DNA of 64,000 nt. Origin: Cohnella baijiui. GTDB lineage: Bacteria > Bacillota > Bacilli > Paenibacillales > Paenibacillaceae. A model generated the notes under the pieces. The model ran no database searches. It had not been told where the DNA came from and worked only from the letters and a program-made list of their open reading frames with translations. Location of the stretch: contig NZ_JAJFOW010000023.1 of NCBI RefSeq assembly GCF_020731285.1, positions 39,511-103,510 on the forward strand, in the 5' to 3' direction. Made by a program: the position numbers and the translations under genes. Below are positions 27,384-35,053 of the stretch, in pieces. Positions within the stretch are counted from its first letter, which is position 1; each line of letters opens with the position of its first letter.

Positions 27384-27839
27384 TCAGACGGCGGAGGGGC
27401 CGCCTTCGTCGGGGAGGACGGGCTTGTGGGCGACCGGCGTCGAGAGGACGATCAGCGTCGTCGAGCTGCCGTAGCGGTCGCATTCGTTCTCGAAAGCCTC
27501 CAGCGCCGCCATCGAGGCGGAAGCGACTTGGAGCAGGTAGTTGTACTCCCCGCTGATCCGGTGGCATTCCAGGACGTGCGGCGAGGTCCGGCAGAATGCC
27601 GCGAACGCTTCGCACGACGCGGCGCGGAACAGCAGGAACGAGACGATCGGCTTGCCGACCGCCGCCGGGGGGACGTCCGCCCGGTATCGCGCGATCGCGC
27701 CTCCGTCCTCGAGGCGCCGCACCCGTTCGGTGGCGGCGGGCTGGGAGAGCGCGACGGTCCGGCCGAGCTCCGCCATCGTGATTCGGCCGTCCTCTTGCAG
27801 CGCCTGCAGGATCTTTTCGTCGATCGCATCCAGCTTCAT
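27384..27839 (-). CDS. Lrp/AsnC-family transcriptional regulator
   Basis: A 151-residue regulator: winged HTH at the N-terminus (DEKILQALQEDGRITMAELG and SQPAATERVRRLEDGG) and a C-terminal ligand-sensing RAM domain (about 60-145, with ECHRISGEYNYLLQV). ATG 27839 has AAGGAG 9 bases upstream; the longer reading to 27869 has none. It is divergent from the flavodoxin-fold reductase gene at 27988 and probably controls it, responding to an amino acid or small ligand. Confidence 0.9.
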   Translation of the reverse strand: MKLDAIDEKILQALQEDGRITMAELGRTVALSQPAATERVRRLEDGGAIARYRADVPPAAVGKPIVSFLLFRAASCEAFAAFCRTSPHVLECHRISGEYNYLLQVASASMAALEAFENECDRYGSSTTLIVLSTPVAHKPVLPDEGGPSAV

Positions 27840-27987
27840 TTCGCATCGCTCCTTGATTTTGAAGGTCATGGTCTAAATATAACTTGCAAATGCCCGCAAA
27901 TCACGCGATATTCCATGATTGCGCAATGGAGGGGAGGCGTTTGGTCGCGTAAAATGAGACCTATCTTCGAAGAGGGAGGTTTCGCGC

Positions 27988-28686
27988 ATGACGCTGCAGC
28001 CATTGGAGACCGGACGGACGAGCCGGGAAGGGGACGCATCGGGCGCGCCGCCGCAGCTGCTCATCCTGGTCGGCAGTCCGCGCCGGACGGGCAATTCCGC
28101 CGCCTTGGCGGACGCCGTGCGGCGCGGCGCCGAGGAAGCGGGCGCGCAGGTGAAGGTGCGCCGCCTGGACGATTATATCGAGGGATTTCTCCGCGACTGC
28201 CGCACGTGCAGGCGGCCGGACGGAGAGTGCGCCATCGGGGATCGCTACCGGACGCTGCTGTTCGAGGATTTCCTGCCGGCGCAGGGCGTGGTGTTCTGCT
28301 CTCCGATTTATTGGTATGGGCTGTCCGCCCAGACGAAAGCCTGGTTCGACCGGACCTTCTGCTACTACGCGGGCGCCTACCCGGACTCCCCGCGCGTGAT
28401 CGCCGGGATGACCGGCAAGCGGATCGGACTCGCGCTCGCCTCGGAGGAAACCTACCCCGGCGCCGCGCTCGGCATCGTCCATCAAGTGCAAGAGTACGCC
28501 CGCTACACGCGCTCTTCGTTTGTCGGCTTCGTCCGCGGCGTGGGCAATCGCCGGGGCGAGGTGGAGAGGGACCCCGCCTTTCCGCTGCAGGAGGCCGAGC
28601 GGCTGGGCCGCGAGTTTTTCGCGCGGCCGTATTCGGATTACCGGCTCGACACGCCTCGCAGCGGATCGGTCTGGCCGACTGTGTGA
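27988..28686 (+). CDS. NAD(P)H-dependent FMN reductase, flavodoxin-fold
   Basis: A 232-residue protein. After a variable 22-residue start comes LLILVGSPRRTGNSAALADA, the FMN-phosphate loop, then CSPIYWYGLSAQTKAWFDR, the second flavin contact, which together define the NADPH-dependent FMN reductase/iron-sulfur flavoprotein group. A cysteine pair in RDCRTCRRPDGECAIGD resembles the multimeric flavodoxin branch, where these Cys may bind a cluster or act in redox chemistry. GAGGGAGG lies 11 bases before the ATG. Divergent from the Lrp/AsnC gene. A role in quinone or oxidative-stress reduction is inferred. Confidence 0.85.
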   Translation: MTLQPLETGRTSREGDASGAPPQLLILVGSPRRTGNSAALADAVRRGAEEAGAQVKVRRLDDYIEGFLRDCRTCRRPDGECAIGDRYRTLLFEDFLPAQGVVFCSPIYWYGLSAQTKAWFDRTFCYYAGAYPDSPRVIAGMTGKRIGLALASEETYPGAALGIVHQVQEYARYTRSSFVGFVRGVGNRRGEVERDPAFPLQEAERLGREFFARPYSDYRLDTPRSGSVWPTV

Positions 28687-28750
28687 GTCCGGACGTGCTG
28701 CTGGTCGAGGCCGCAGAGGAAGCATAGGCGCGCTTCCGACTAAGCCGCCA

Positions 28751-28779
28751 TTGACATCCGGTTCGCAACTTGATAAGAC
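28751..28779 (+). promoter_or_regulatory. Promoter upstream of the 71-residue gene
   Basis: A perfect TTGACA (28751-28756) is followed after 17 bases by TAAGAC (28774-28779). A start about 100 bases before the gene at 28880 leaves a GC-rich leader. Confidence 0.5.
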
Positions 28780-28879
28780 TGGTGTAGGACCGAAAGGACG
28801 GGCCTCCGCCGGTCTTTTCTCCTTTTGCGGGAGAAGGCGTTTGGGGCGGCCGAAGGAAAGGCGAACGAGGTGATTCCAT

Positions 28880-29095
28880 ATGACCGAACAATCCGGGACA
28901 AATCGGACGGACGCTGCTGCAGAAGAGCCCAAGAAGATCAGTCTGGCCGAAGCGATGAAGATGAAGCTCGCGGCGAAGAAGCAGGCGCAGGCCGGGGGCA
29001 AAGGCAGCCAGGACCACTATTCCACGGATACCAAAAAGATGAAGAGCCAGATCAACAAGAAGCCGAACAACCAGAAACGCCGCACGGGCGTTTAG
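28880..29095 (+). CDS. Small basic lysine-rich protein, unknown function
   Basis: A 71-residue protein, highly charged (many Lys, few hydrophobics), beginning MTEQSGTNRTDAAAEEPKKI and ending KKPNNQKRRTGV. One predicted helix (SLAEAMKMKLAAKKQAQA). No signal peptide or Cys. GAGGTGATT precedes the ATG and a recognisable promoter lies upstream, so it is probably a real gene. The composition would suit an RNA- or DNA-binding or disordered stress protein; I do not recognise a family. Confidence 0.6.
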   Translation: MTEQSGTNRTDAAAEEPKKISLAEAMKMKLAAKKQAQAGGKGSQDHYSTDTKKMKSQINKKPNNQKRRTGV

Positions 29096-29147
29096 AGCGT
29101 CGCAGGCGGCTGCGGTTGAGGTTGGGCGCTCTTCCGCTTTCTCTGCG

Positions 29148-29224
29148 GCGATGACCGCAGATTGCGGCTAACGCGGCGCGAAAGCGGCGTTCGGAGGCTG
29201 CGATGACCGCAGAATGCGGCTAAC
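29148..29224. repeat. Two near-identical 25-bp direct repeats
   Basis: GCGATGACCGCAGATTGCGG plus CTAAC at 29148-29172 recurs at 29200-29224 with one mismatch; start-to-start distance is 52 bases. It lies in the non-coding gap after the 71-residue gene. No coding frame is evident. Purpose unknown. Confidence 0.6.
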
Positions 29225-29263
29225 CCATTGCCGCGCGAGTCCGCGCTTCCTCGATCCAGCGCA

Positions 29264-29299
29264 AAAAAGCCAATTCCGAAACTTCGGAATTGGCTTTTT
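29264..29299. terminator. Bidirectional terminator between the small gene and nox
   Basis: 17-base arms (29264-29280 and 29283-29299) pair exactly around AC, with A5 before and T5 within the end. It lies 15 bases past the nox stop on the minus strand and also closes the plus-strand small gene. Confidence 0.85.
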
Positions 29300-29313
29300 C
29301 GCGTGCCTCGGGT

Positions 29314-30648
29314 TCAGGCTTGAAGCGCCTGCAGGCCGGCCTGGTTCAGCAGATTCCAGGGCTTGTTGTAATGCGGCTGGAAGAAGAAGTCGACGAAGCC
29401 CAGCTCCTCGATCGTCATCCGGTTCTGGATGCAGACCGACAGCGTATTGACCGACTGGGTAAGGTCCGCCTTCGACAGCACCTGCGCACCGACGATCCGG
29501 CCGCCATCTTCCTCGTAGACGATCTTAAGCAGCGCCTGCTCGAACGTCGGCATGAACTCGGGGCGGAAGTTGTCCTCGATCGTGATGCTTTTCACATGAA
29601 GTCCCGCATCCAGCGCCGCTTGCTCGGTCAAGCCGGTCGAAGCGATATTCAGGTCGAACAGCTTGAGCCCCGACGTGCCTTGCGTCCCCAAATATTTGGT
29701 CGTCGGTTCGACGAGGTTGCGCGCGACGAGCGTGCCCATCCGGACGGCATTGGTCGCGAGCGGGATATAGGCGGGTTTGCCGGTCGGGTTGTAGCGAATG
29801 GCGCAGCTGTCGCCGGCGGCAAAGACGTCCGGGCAGCTCGTGCGCATGTACTCGTCGACGACGATGGCGCCGTTCGGGAGCATGAGCACCTGATCTTTCA
29901 GCAGTTCGGTGTTCGGCCGGAAGCCGATGCAGAGGATGACGAGATCGGCCGCATGCTCGCCGGCCGTCGTGACGACCTTCGTCACTCGTCCCGCCTCGCC
30001 TTCGAAGCCGGTCACCCCTTGGCCGAGCGCCAGCTCGACGCCGCGGTCGCGCAGCGCTTCCTCCACCCGGCTCGTGAACGTCTCGTCGAGATACTTGAAC
30101 AGCACCCGCGGCGTGCTATCGATCAAAGTGACCTGCTTGCCAAGCTGCTCGAACGCTTCGACGAGCTCCACGCCGATGTATCCGGCTCCGACGACGGCGA
30201 TCCGCTTGGCCTGGGCGGCTTTTTGGATGATCGTCTGGGCGTGCGCGTAGTTTTTGCAGAGCAGCACGTTATCCAGATCCATGCCCGGCATCTGCGGCAC
30301 GATCGGCCACGAGCCGGTCGTGACGACGAGTTTGTCGTACGTATCCTCGCGAGTCTCGCCGGTTTCCAGGTCCCGCACGGTCAGCGTCTTGTAGACGGTG
30401 TCGACCGCGAGGACATCATGCCGCATCTTCGTGACGACGCCGAGATCGGCGAGCGTCTGCGGGGTGGCGTAGAAGAGCTGGCCGGCGTCCCGGACGACGC
30501 CTCCGACGTGCAAGGCGATGCCGCACGAGAGGAACGAAATATTGTCGTTGCGTTCATAGACGGTGATTTGGGCGTCGGGATGAAGCTTGGCCATTTGGGT
30601 AATGGCGGCGGTGCCGGCGTGCGTGCAGCCGATGACGACGACTTTCAT
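29314..30648 (-). CDS. nox: NADH oxidase (H2O-forming type), FAD-dependent
   Basis: A 444-residue flavoprotein that would reoxidise NADH with oxygen. The FAD-binding start VVVIGCTHAGTAA, the redox-active Cys42 in NISFLSCGIALHVGG, the NAD-binding motif AVVGAGYIGVELVEAFEQLG (about 152-171) and the FAD motif DVFAAGDSCAI (about 278) are all present and match water-forming Nox enzymes; a CoA-disulfide reductase reading is less likely but shares the active Cys. GAAGGAGG lies 8 bases upstream. Three Rex-like operators flank its promoter, so expression should rise when the NADH/NAD ratio is high. Confidence 0.9.
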   Translation of the reverse strand: MKVVVIGCTHAGTAAITQMAKLHPDAQITVYERNDNISFLSCGIALHVGGVVRDAGQLFYATPQTLADLGVVTKMRHDVLAVDTVYKTLTVRDLETGETREDTYDKLVVTTGSWPIVPQMPGMDLDNVLLCKNYAHAQTIIQKAAQAKRIAVVGAGYIGVELVEAFEQLGKQVTLIDSTPRVLFKYLDETFTSRVEEALRDRGVELALGQGVTGFEGEAGRVTKVVTTAGEHAADLVILCIGFRPNTELLKDQVLMLPNGAIVVDEYMRTSCPDVFAAGDSCAIRYNPTGKPAYIPLATNAVRMGTLVARNLVEPTTKYLGTQGTSGLKLFDLNIASTGLTEQAALDAGLHVKSITIEDNFRPEFMPTFEQALLKIVYEEDGGRIVGAQVLSKADLTQSVNTLSVCIQNRMTIEELGFVDFFFQPHYNKPWNLLNQAGLQALQA

Positions 30649-30668
30649 GGAAAGGCCTCCTTCAAGTA

Positions 30669-30686
30669 TTGTGAATCAATTCACAA
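30669..30686. promoter_or_regulatory. Rex-like operator 1, near the nox ribosome binding site
   Basis: TTGTGAATCAATTCACAA is a perfect inverted repeat matching the Rex consensus TTGTGAANNNNTTCACAA. It lies 21 bases before the nox start, in the 5' untranslated region. Confidence 0.85.
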
Positions 30687-30750
30687 GTTGATGCGCAGCG
30701 AGAGGCGAAAAGAGAGAAGGTACGAGCGCATGTACGAAATGTACGATTGG

Positions 30751-30768
30751 TTGTGATTTAATTCACAA
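30751..30768. promoter_or_regulatory. Rex-like operator 2, just downstream of the nox -10
   Basis: TTGTGATTTAATTCACAA keeps the TTGTGA/TCACAA halves at the same spacing as the other sites. On the minus strand it begins 15 bases after the -10 element, so bound repressor would block early elongation. Confidence 0.8.
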
Positions 30769-30783
30769 TCTGTTGTTGCTCTT

Positions 30784-30812
30784 ATCATATGCGGGTTGGT
30801 CGAAAAAGGCAA
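30784..30812 (-). promoter_or_regulatory. nox promoter
   Basis: On the minus strand TTGCCT (30812-30807) and TATGAT (30789-30784) are separated by 17 bases. It lies between Rex-like operators 2 and 3. Confidence 0.7.
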
Positions 30813-30818
30813 TAGATT

Positions 30819-30836
30819 TCGTGAAAAAAATCACAA
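30819..30836. promoter_or_regulatory. Rex-like operator 3, upstream of the nox -35
   Basis: TCGTGAAAAAAATCACAA keeps the TCACAA half and five of six bases of the other half (TCGTGA instead of TTGTGA). It lies 6 bases upstream of the -35 element. Confidence 0.6.
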
Positions 30837-30849
30837 TATCGGTGACGAA

Positions 30850-31002
30850 ATGTTGAACGGGCGAAACAGCACGAGCAACAGGCTTGAAAAACAGCGCGCA
30901 ACCCAACGGGGGCCGTCATCCGAACAGCCCGCCGAGGGCGCAATAAGCTGCAAGGCACATGTAACGCCGGGTTACAGCACGCAAGGGTGCCGCTAGCCGT
31001 CT
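30850..31002. other. Non-coding gap between nox control region and Pro-rich gene
   Basis: I see no gene, promoter or stable hairpin with a T tract here. Small plus-strand frames exist but lack ribosome binding sites. Confidence 0.4.
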
Positions 31003-31284
31003 TTACAAAGGCGGCCCAGGCGGCGCTTCGGGCGGGACGTTCGGATTGACGTCCGGCACCTCCTCGGGTTTGATCTCCGGAAGGGGATCCGGCACGATCT
31101 CCGGGCGCGGCTGCTCGGGACGGATTTCCGGCGAAGGAGGCGGCTTGATCTCCGGACTCGGCTGTACGGGTTGGATCTCGGGCAACGAGGGCGACGTAAT
31201 ATCCGGCGGCGACGGCGGCGGCGTGCTGGGCGGCTCCGGGGGAAAGGCGGGCAAATTATCGGGAGACAGATAAGATTCCATCAT
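31003..31284 (-). CDS. Proline-rich repetitive small protein
   Basis: A 93-residue protein that is about one third proline. The repeating unit is roughly PEI(K/R/Q/V)P followed by 3-6 residues: SLPEIQPVQPS, PEIKPPPS, PEIRPEQPR, PEIVPDPL, PEIKPEEVPDVNPN. AAAGGAG lies 10 bases before the ATG pair at 31284, so the strand and start are well supported. No signal peptide or membrane span. Such sequences form extended polyproline-like rods and could be a spacer, coat-associated or adaptor protein; no family recognised. It is divergent from the 175-residue gene. Confidence 0.65.
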   Translation of the reverse strand: MMESYLSPDNLPAFPPEPPSTPPPSPPDITSPSLPEIQPVQPSPEIKPPPSPEIRPEQPRPEIVPDPLPEIKPEEVPDVNPNVPPEAPPGPPL

Positions 31285-31369
31285 CGGTCGATCGCTCCTT
31301 TCGCTATAGCCTTCTTTACCCCAAACCCGGTATGATGAAAGAATGAACCGAGAAAAGGAGCCGGCGTCC

Positions 31370-31897
31370 ATGTTCGATCCCACCATATTTGACAATCTGA
31401 AAGTCGCGCTCGAGAATCGCATCTACGATCTGGACAACCTGGACGGCGTCATCCGGGTCTCGGACCGCGTCGATCGGCTCGAGCTGGCCGCAATGGCGCG
31501 CGCCTTTTCGATCCGTTTTCACCTCGCCGCGTATCCGGCTATCGAGGCCCGGATCGGTCTCGAGGCCTCGCTGCAGGACCTCGCCGCCGAGATCCTCGAG
31601 ACGCCCGGCGCTTCCCCGGGCTGCGCGCTGCGGGTCGGCTTCCGGCTGGAGACGGACGATCCGGAGCGGACGTGTCCGCAGCTGGAGCGTCTCATGCGGG
31701 AGGTGTGGGGCGAGGGGCTGTCCCCGAAGCTGACCGTCCGCTACGAATTCGGGGAGGCGCGACCGAGATATCGCGTATCGGCTGAGCTGCCATTCGGCCG
31801 GAAAATCAACGAGGAGCAGATGGAGGATCTGGACGACCTCGTCGATCACGCGCTCCGATCGCTTGAGCTACTTTGTTCCGAGCTGAAGGAGGGCTGA
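31370..31897 (+). CDS. Hypothetical 175-residue cytoplasmic protein
   Basis: An acidic, soluble protein with no signal peptide and no recognised domain. It starts MFDPTIFDNLKVALENRIYD and contains alternating hydrophobic/charged stretches of an alpha/beta fold. ATG 31370 is preferred (AAAAGGAG 8 bases upstream) over 31343. The acetyltransferase gene starts 2 bases after its stop, so they form one transcription unit. Function unknown. Confidence 0.75.
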   Translation: MFDPTIFDNLKVALENRIYDLDNLDGVIRVSDRVDRLELAAMARAFSIRFHLAAYPAIEARIGLEASLQDLAAEILETPGASPGCALRVGFRLETDDPERTCPQLERLMREVWGEGLSPKLTVRYEFGEARPRYRVSAELPFGRKINEEQMEDLDDLVDHALRSLELLCSELKEG

Positions 31898-31899
31898 CA

Positions 31900-32394
31900 A
31901 TGGACAAAGACATCGCACTGGTACCGGTCACCCGGGACAACTGGCTGGAGGCGCTCCGTTTGCGGGTTTCCGAAGGTCAGCAAGCATTCGTGCCGAGCGT
32001 GGCCGTCTCGCTAGCAAAGGTCTCGATCAAGCCGGACGGAGATCACGTAACCTACCTCCCGTTCGCCATCCATGCAGACGGGGCCATGGTCGGCTTCGTC
32101 ATGCACGCTTACGAGCCGGGCACGACGGACGGCTATTGGATCAACGGCTTTTTGATCGATGCCGCCTATCAGGGACGCGGGAACGGTACGGCGGCGCTGA
32201 GACGGATGATCGACCTCATTCGCGAGCGCGCACCCGAATGCCGGGAGATCCGGCTCACCGTCCATCTGGACAACGGCGCCGCGGAACGGCTGTACGCGCG
32301 TCTCGGCTTTCGCCGGACCGGCCAGGTCTGGGGAGACGAGCGGGTAATGCGGCTCGCGGAGGCCGAAGTGGGCGAACGAGGCCGTAGCGTCTGA
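31900..32394 (+). CDS. GNAT-family N-acetyltransferase
   Basis: A 164-residue acetyl-CoA-dependent acetyltransferase. Motif A is clear: LIDAAYQGRGNGTAALRRMI (about 85-104), with the QGRGNG pyrophosphate loop, and the C-terminal AAERLYARLGFRRTGQVWGD. This resembles SpeG/BltD-like diamine acetyltransferases (start LVPVTRDNW, end GDERVMRL), so a polyamine substrate is possible, and speD lies 1.8 kb downstream. GAAGGAGG precedes the ATG by 7 bases. Confidence 0.85.
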   Translation: MDKDIALVPVTRDNWLEALRLRVSEGQQAFVPSVAVSLAKVSIKPDGDHVTYLPFAIHADGAMVGFVMHAYEPGTTDGYWINGFLIDAAYQGRGNGTAALRRMIDLIRERAPECREIRLTVHLDNGAAERLYARLGFRRTGQVWGDERVMRLAEAEVGERGRSV

Positions 32395-32497
32395 CCAACC
32401 CGGACCAAGGGCGTAGACCGTTAGACCTGCTGACTTCCCGCGATCGCTTATGCTATCCTGTAGGTACATTTTGCCAACGGTGCTTAAGGAGAATCGC

Positions 32498-32785
32498 ATG
32501 GAACTTTCCCGCGCGGCTTCCGTCCTGAACGTCATGGAGCCGATCGTCATCGACACGTTCAAGGAGCATATCCTCACCAACCGCACGCTGAAGTGCGATT
32601 GCGAAAAGTGCAAGCTGGACATCGTCCTTCTGACGCTGAATCATCTGCAGCCCCACTACACGTCCACGCAGGCCGGCGAAGCGTATATCAAGGCGCTGTT
32701 CATGAATACGCAGCTCCAATCGGACGTCATTCAGGAGCTGACCCGCTCCCTGCAAGTCGTCGAGGACAATCCCAATCACGACTGA
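32498..32785 (+). CDS. ComFB-like late competence protein
   Basis: A 95-residue protein matching the ComFB family over its full length: an early NVMEPIVIDTF helix, the cysteine motif CDCEKCKLDIVLLTLNHLQP and the end NPNHD. The two CxC/CxxC cysteines suggest a zinc site. In Bacillus, comFB lies inside the comF operon; here it stands alone, as often seen for family members in other bacteria, where some bind cyclic dinucleotides. AAGGAG lies 8 bases upstream of the ATG. Confidence 0.8.
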   Translation: MELSRAASVLNVMEPIVIDTFKEHILTNRTLKCDCEKCKLDIVLLTLNHLQPHYTSTQAGEAYIKALFMNTQLQSDVIQELTRSLQVVEDNPNHD

Positions 32786-32821
32786 ACTCGAATCGCGCGC
32801 CCTTCGCGGCGTACTTCCGTC

Positions 32822-32849
32822 AGAGCCTCCCGGTCCCGGGGGGCTCTTG
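32822..32849 (+). terminator. Weak terminator after the ComFB-like gene
   Basis: AGAGCC and GGCTCT arms enclose a CCCGG/CCGGG inner stem; only TTGG follows, so U-tract support is poor. Confidence 0.4.
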
Positions 32850-32960
32850 GCGTTCGTAGCAGCCCAATCCAGGCCCGCCGCCCCTTTCCAGGGCGCTGGT
32901 CCCGACACAGCCGGGTCCCGGAGCAAGACGTTAGAAGAAAGTGTCGATTTAAGGCGATTG

Positions 32961-32990
32961 TTGGTGTAAAGTGGAAGAAAGCAATATATT
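32961..32990 (+). promoter_or_regulatory. Promoter of the globin-coupled sensor gene
   Basis: TTGGTG (32961-32966) and TATATT (32985-32990) are separated by 18 bases, 20 bases upstream of the gene start at 33010. Confidence 0.45.
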
Positions 32991-33009
32991 ACATCGTGGG
33001 GGATCGTTT

Positions 33010-34008
33010 ATGATTCGAGTGGACGAAGCCAGACAGACACAGCTGGCATATATCGGGCTCACAGAGCAGGATTTGGCCTATCTGAAGCGCCAGAAGGCGC
33101 ACTTCGAGGCGATCGCCGACGCGGTCGTCGATCAGCTCTACGACCATATCACCCGGCAGCCGGAGCTCGCGCGCATCATCGAAGACCACAGCACGATCGA
33201 ACGTCTGAAGAAGACGCAGCGATGGTACTTCATGACGATGGTCGAAGGCGAGATCGACATGGCCTATATCGAGAAAAGGCTCCATGTCGGCAGCATTCAC
33301 TCGCGCATCGGACTGACGACCGATTGGTACCTTGGAACCTATATGCGTTACCTGGACATCGCCGTCCAGCACTTCAAGCGCGCCGCGCCGGACGAGTGGA
33401 TGGACATCGTGCTCGCGCTGTCCAGAATGTTTAACCTGGACTCCCAGCTTGTGCTCGAAGCGTACGAGCATGACGAGAAGCAGAAGATCCAGCGCCTGTC
33501 GGACGAGCGTCAGGAGACGCTGGCCAAAGTCGGCAAAGCCGTGCAGGAGCTCGCGGCGATGATGGTTCAACTGAGCGGCAGCAGCCAATCCGTGGCGGAC
33601 ACGGCCAACCGGACGGCCGAAGTGCAGGAGCAGGCGCACGACAAGGTTGACCTGCTGCGCGACAAGATCGGCGAGATCGCCAGCGTCGGCACGCTCCTCC
33701 AAGAGGTGTCCGACCAATCGCACCTGCTCGGGCTGAACGCTGCGATCGAAGCGGCGCACGCCGGCGAGTTCGGCAGCGGGTTCGGCGTCGTCGCGAACGA
33801 AATCCGCAAGCTCGCGACGCATTCGAAGGATTCGCTCAAGGTGATCAAGACCAAGCTGAGCGAGATTTCGGGCGTGCTCGGCGAGGTTCTCCAGGACTCG
33901 GAGCTCACTTCGCGGCTCGCGCGCGAGCAGGCGGCCAGTTCTGAGGAGCTGACCTCGTTCGTCCATATGATCGAGTCGGTCGCGCACGATCTGGAGCGCA
34001 TTCAATAA
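33010..34008 (+). CDS. Globin-coupled oxygen sensor with short methyl-accepting domain, HemAT-like
   Basis: A 332-residue soluble receptor. The N-terminal protoglobin domain (1-155) has YIGLTEQDLAYLK and the proximal haem ligand His97 in GSIHSRIGLTTDWYLGTYMR, as in Bacillus HemAT. The C-terminal domain has the signalling hairpin tip DQSHLLGLNAAIEAAHAGEF and GSGFGVVANEIRKLA. At 332 residues it is about 100 shorter than HemAT, the missing part being in the methylation helices. It would bind O2 at haem and signal to CheA/CheW or another partner. ATG 33010 has GGGGGAT upstream. Confidence 0.85.
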   Translation: MIRVDEARQTQLAYIGLTEQDLAYLKRQKAHFEAIADAVVDQLYDHITRQPELARIIEDHSTIERLKKTQRWYFMTMVEGEIDMAYIEKRLHVGSIHSRIGLTTDWYLGTYMRYLDIAVQHFKRAAPDEWMDIVLALSRMFNLDSQLVLEAYEHDEKQKIQRLSDERQETLAKVGKAVQELAAMMVQLSGSSQSVADTANRTAEVQEQAHDKVDLLRDKIGEIASVGTLLQEVSDQSHLLGLNAAIEAAHAGEFGSGFGVVANEIRKLATHSKDSLKVIKTKLSEISGVLGEVLQDSELTSRLAREQAASSEELTSFVHMIESVAHDLERIQ

Positions 34009-34025
34009 TTCGCTTCTTCTTCGTC

Positions 34026-34064
34026 AGGACCTCTTTTCCGCCAAGCGCGCGGGAAGGGGGTCCT
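34026..34064 (+). terminator. Hairpin terminator after the globin-coupled sensor gene
   Basis: AGGACC...GGTCCT outer stem with an inner TTTCC/GGGAA stem, followed by TTGCTTTG. The T tract is interrupted. Confidence 0.5.
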
Positions 34065-34166
34065 TTGCTTTGCCGCCGTCTCTCCAAGGTTGGCCGGACC
34101 GGCAGACGTACGCGGAATCGTTCCCGGCGAGAGAGGGTAATATGAGGGAAGAATGGAGGGATCCTC

Positions 34167-34973
34167 ATGGCACTGACGCCGGAACAGCGCGTGACGCTGC
34201 ACGGTTTCAACAACTTGACGAAGTCGCTCAGCTTTAACATGTACGACATCTGCTACACGAAGACGAAGGAAGAGCGCGAAGCGTACATCGCCTACATCGA
34301 CGAGCAGTACAACTCGGACCGGCTGACCAAAATTTTGAACGCCGTCGCCGACATCATCGGCGCGCACGTCCTCAATACCGCCAAACAGGACTACGTGCCG
34401 CAAGGGGCGAGCGTGACCCTGCTCGTCTCGGAGGGCCCCGTCGTCGAAGTGCCGACGGAGTCGTTCGACGAATCGCCCGGTCCGTTTCCCGATAATGTCG
34501 TCCTGCAGCTGGACAAAAGCCATATTACCGTCCATACCTATCCGGAATACCATCCGAAAGAGGGGATCAGCACGTTCAGGGCGGACATCGACGTGTCCAC
34601 CTGCGGCGAGATTTCCCCGCTGAAGGCACTCAACTATTTGATTCATTCGTTCGACACCGACATGATGACGATCGATTATCGGGTGCGCGGCTTTACGCGG
34701 GACATCGACGGCTACAAGCTGTTCATCGACCACGACATCAACTCGATCCAGAACTACATCCCGGACGCCGTCATCGACGCCTACGACATGATCGACGTTA
34801 ACGTGTACCAGGAGCATATTTTCCATACCAAGTGCAAGCTGCGGGAGTTCGACCTGAATAATTACCTGTTCAGCTATACGAAAGAAAAGCTGTCCGTCCG
34901 GGAGCAGGAGGATATCACGGAGCGGCTTAAGATCGAAATGGACGAGATTTTCTACGGCAAAAATATTCGGTAG
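34167..34973 (+). CDS. speD: S-adenosylmethionine decarboxylase proenzyme
   Basis: A 268-residue enzyme that supplies decarboxylated AdoMet for spermidine synthesis. It is the long bacterial (E. coli) type: LHGFNNLTKSLSFNMYDICY at 11-30 is the near-invariant start, and LDKSHITVHTYPE (115-127) holds the self-cleavage site, with Ser118 becoming the pyruvoyl group. The residue before it, Lys117, is also as in E. coli. GGAGGG lies 7 bases before the ATG. It stands alone, without speE, between the sensor gene and the GTPase genes. Confidence 0.95.
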   Translation: MALTPEQRVTLHGFNNLTKSLSFNMYDICYTKTKEEREAYIAYIDEQYNSDRLTKILNAVADIIGAHVLNTAKQDYVPQGASVTLLVSEGPVVEVPTESFDESPGPFPDNVVLQLDKSHITVHTYPEYHPKEGISTFRADIDVSTCGEISPLKALNYLIHSFDTDMMTIDYRVRGFTRDIDGYKLFIDHDINSIQNYIPDAVIDAYDMIDVNVYQEHIFHTKCKLREFDLNNYLFSYTKEKLSVREQEDITERLKIEMDEIFYGKNIR

Positions 34974-34985
34974 CGGGTCGGGCGC

Positions 34986-35003
34986 GGCCGCATCTTCGCG
35001 GCC
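34986..35003 (+). terminator. Possible terminator after speD
   Basis: GGCCGC and GCGGCC pair around ATCTTC, followed by TTCCTTTG. Short, with a broken T tract. Confidence 0.4.
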
Positions 35004-35053
35004 TTCCTTTGCGTATATCGCATATAGAGACGGTAAAAAAGGGGTGCGGGGCC

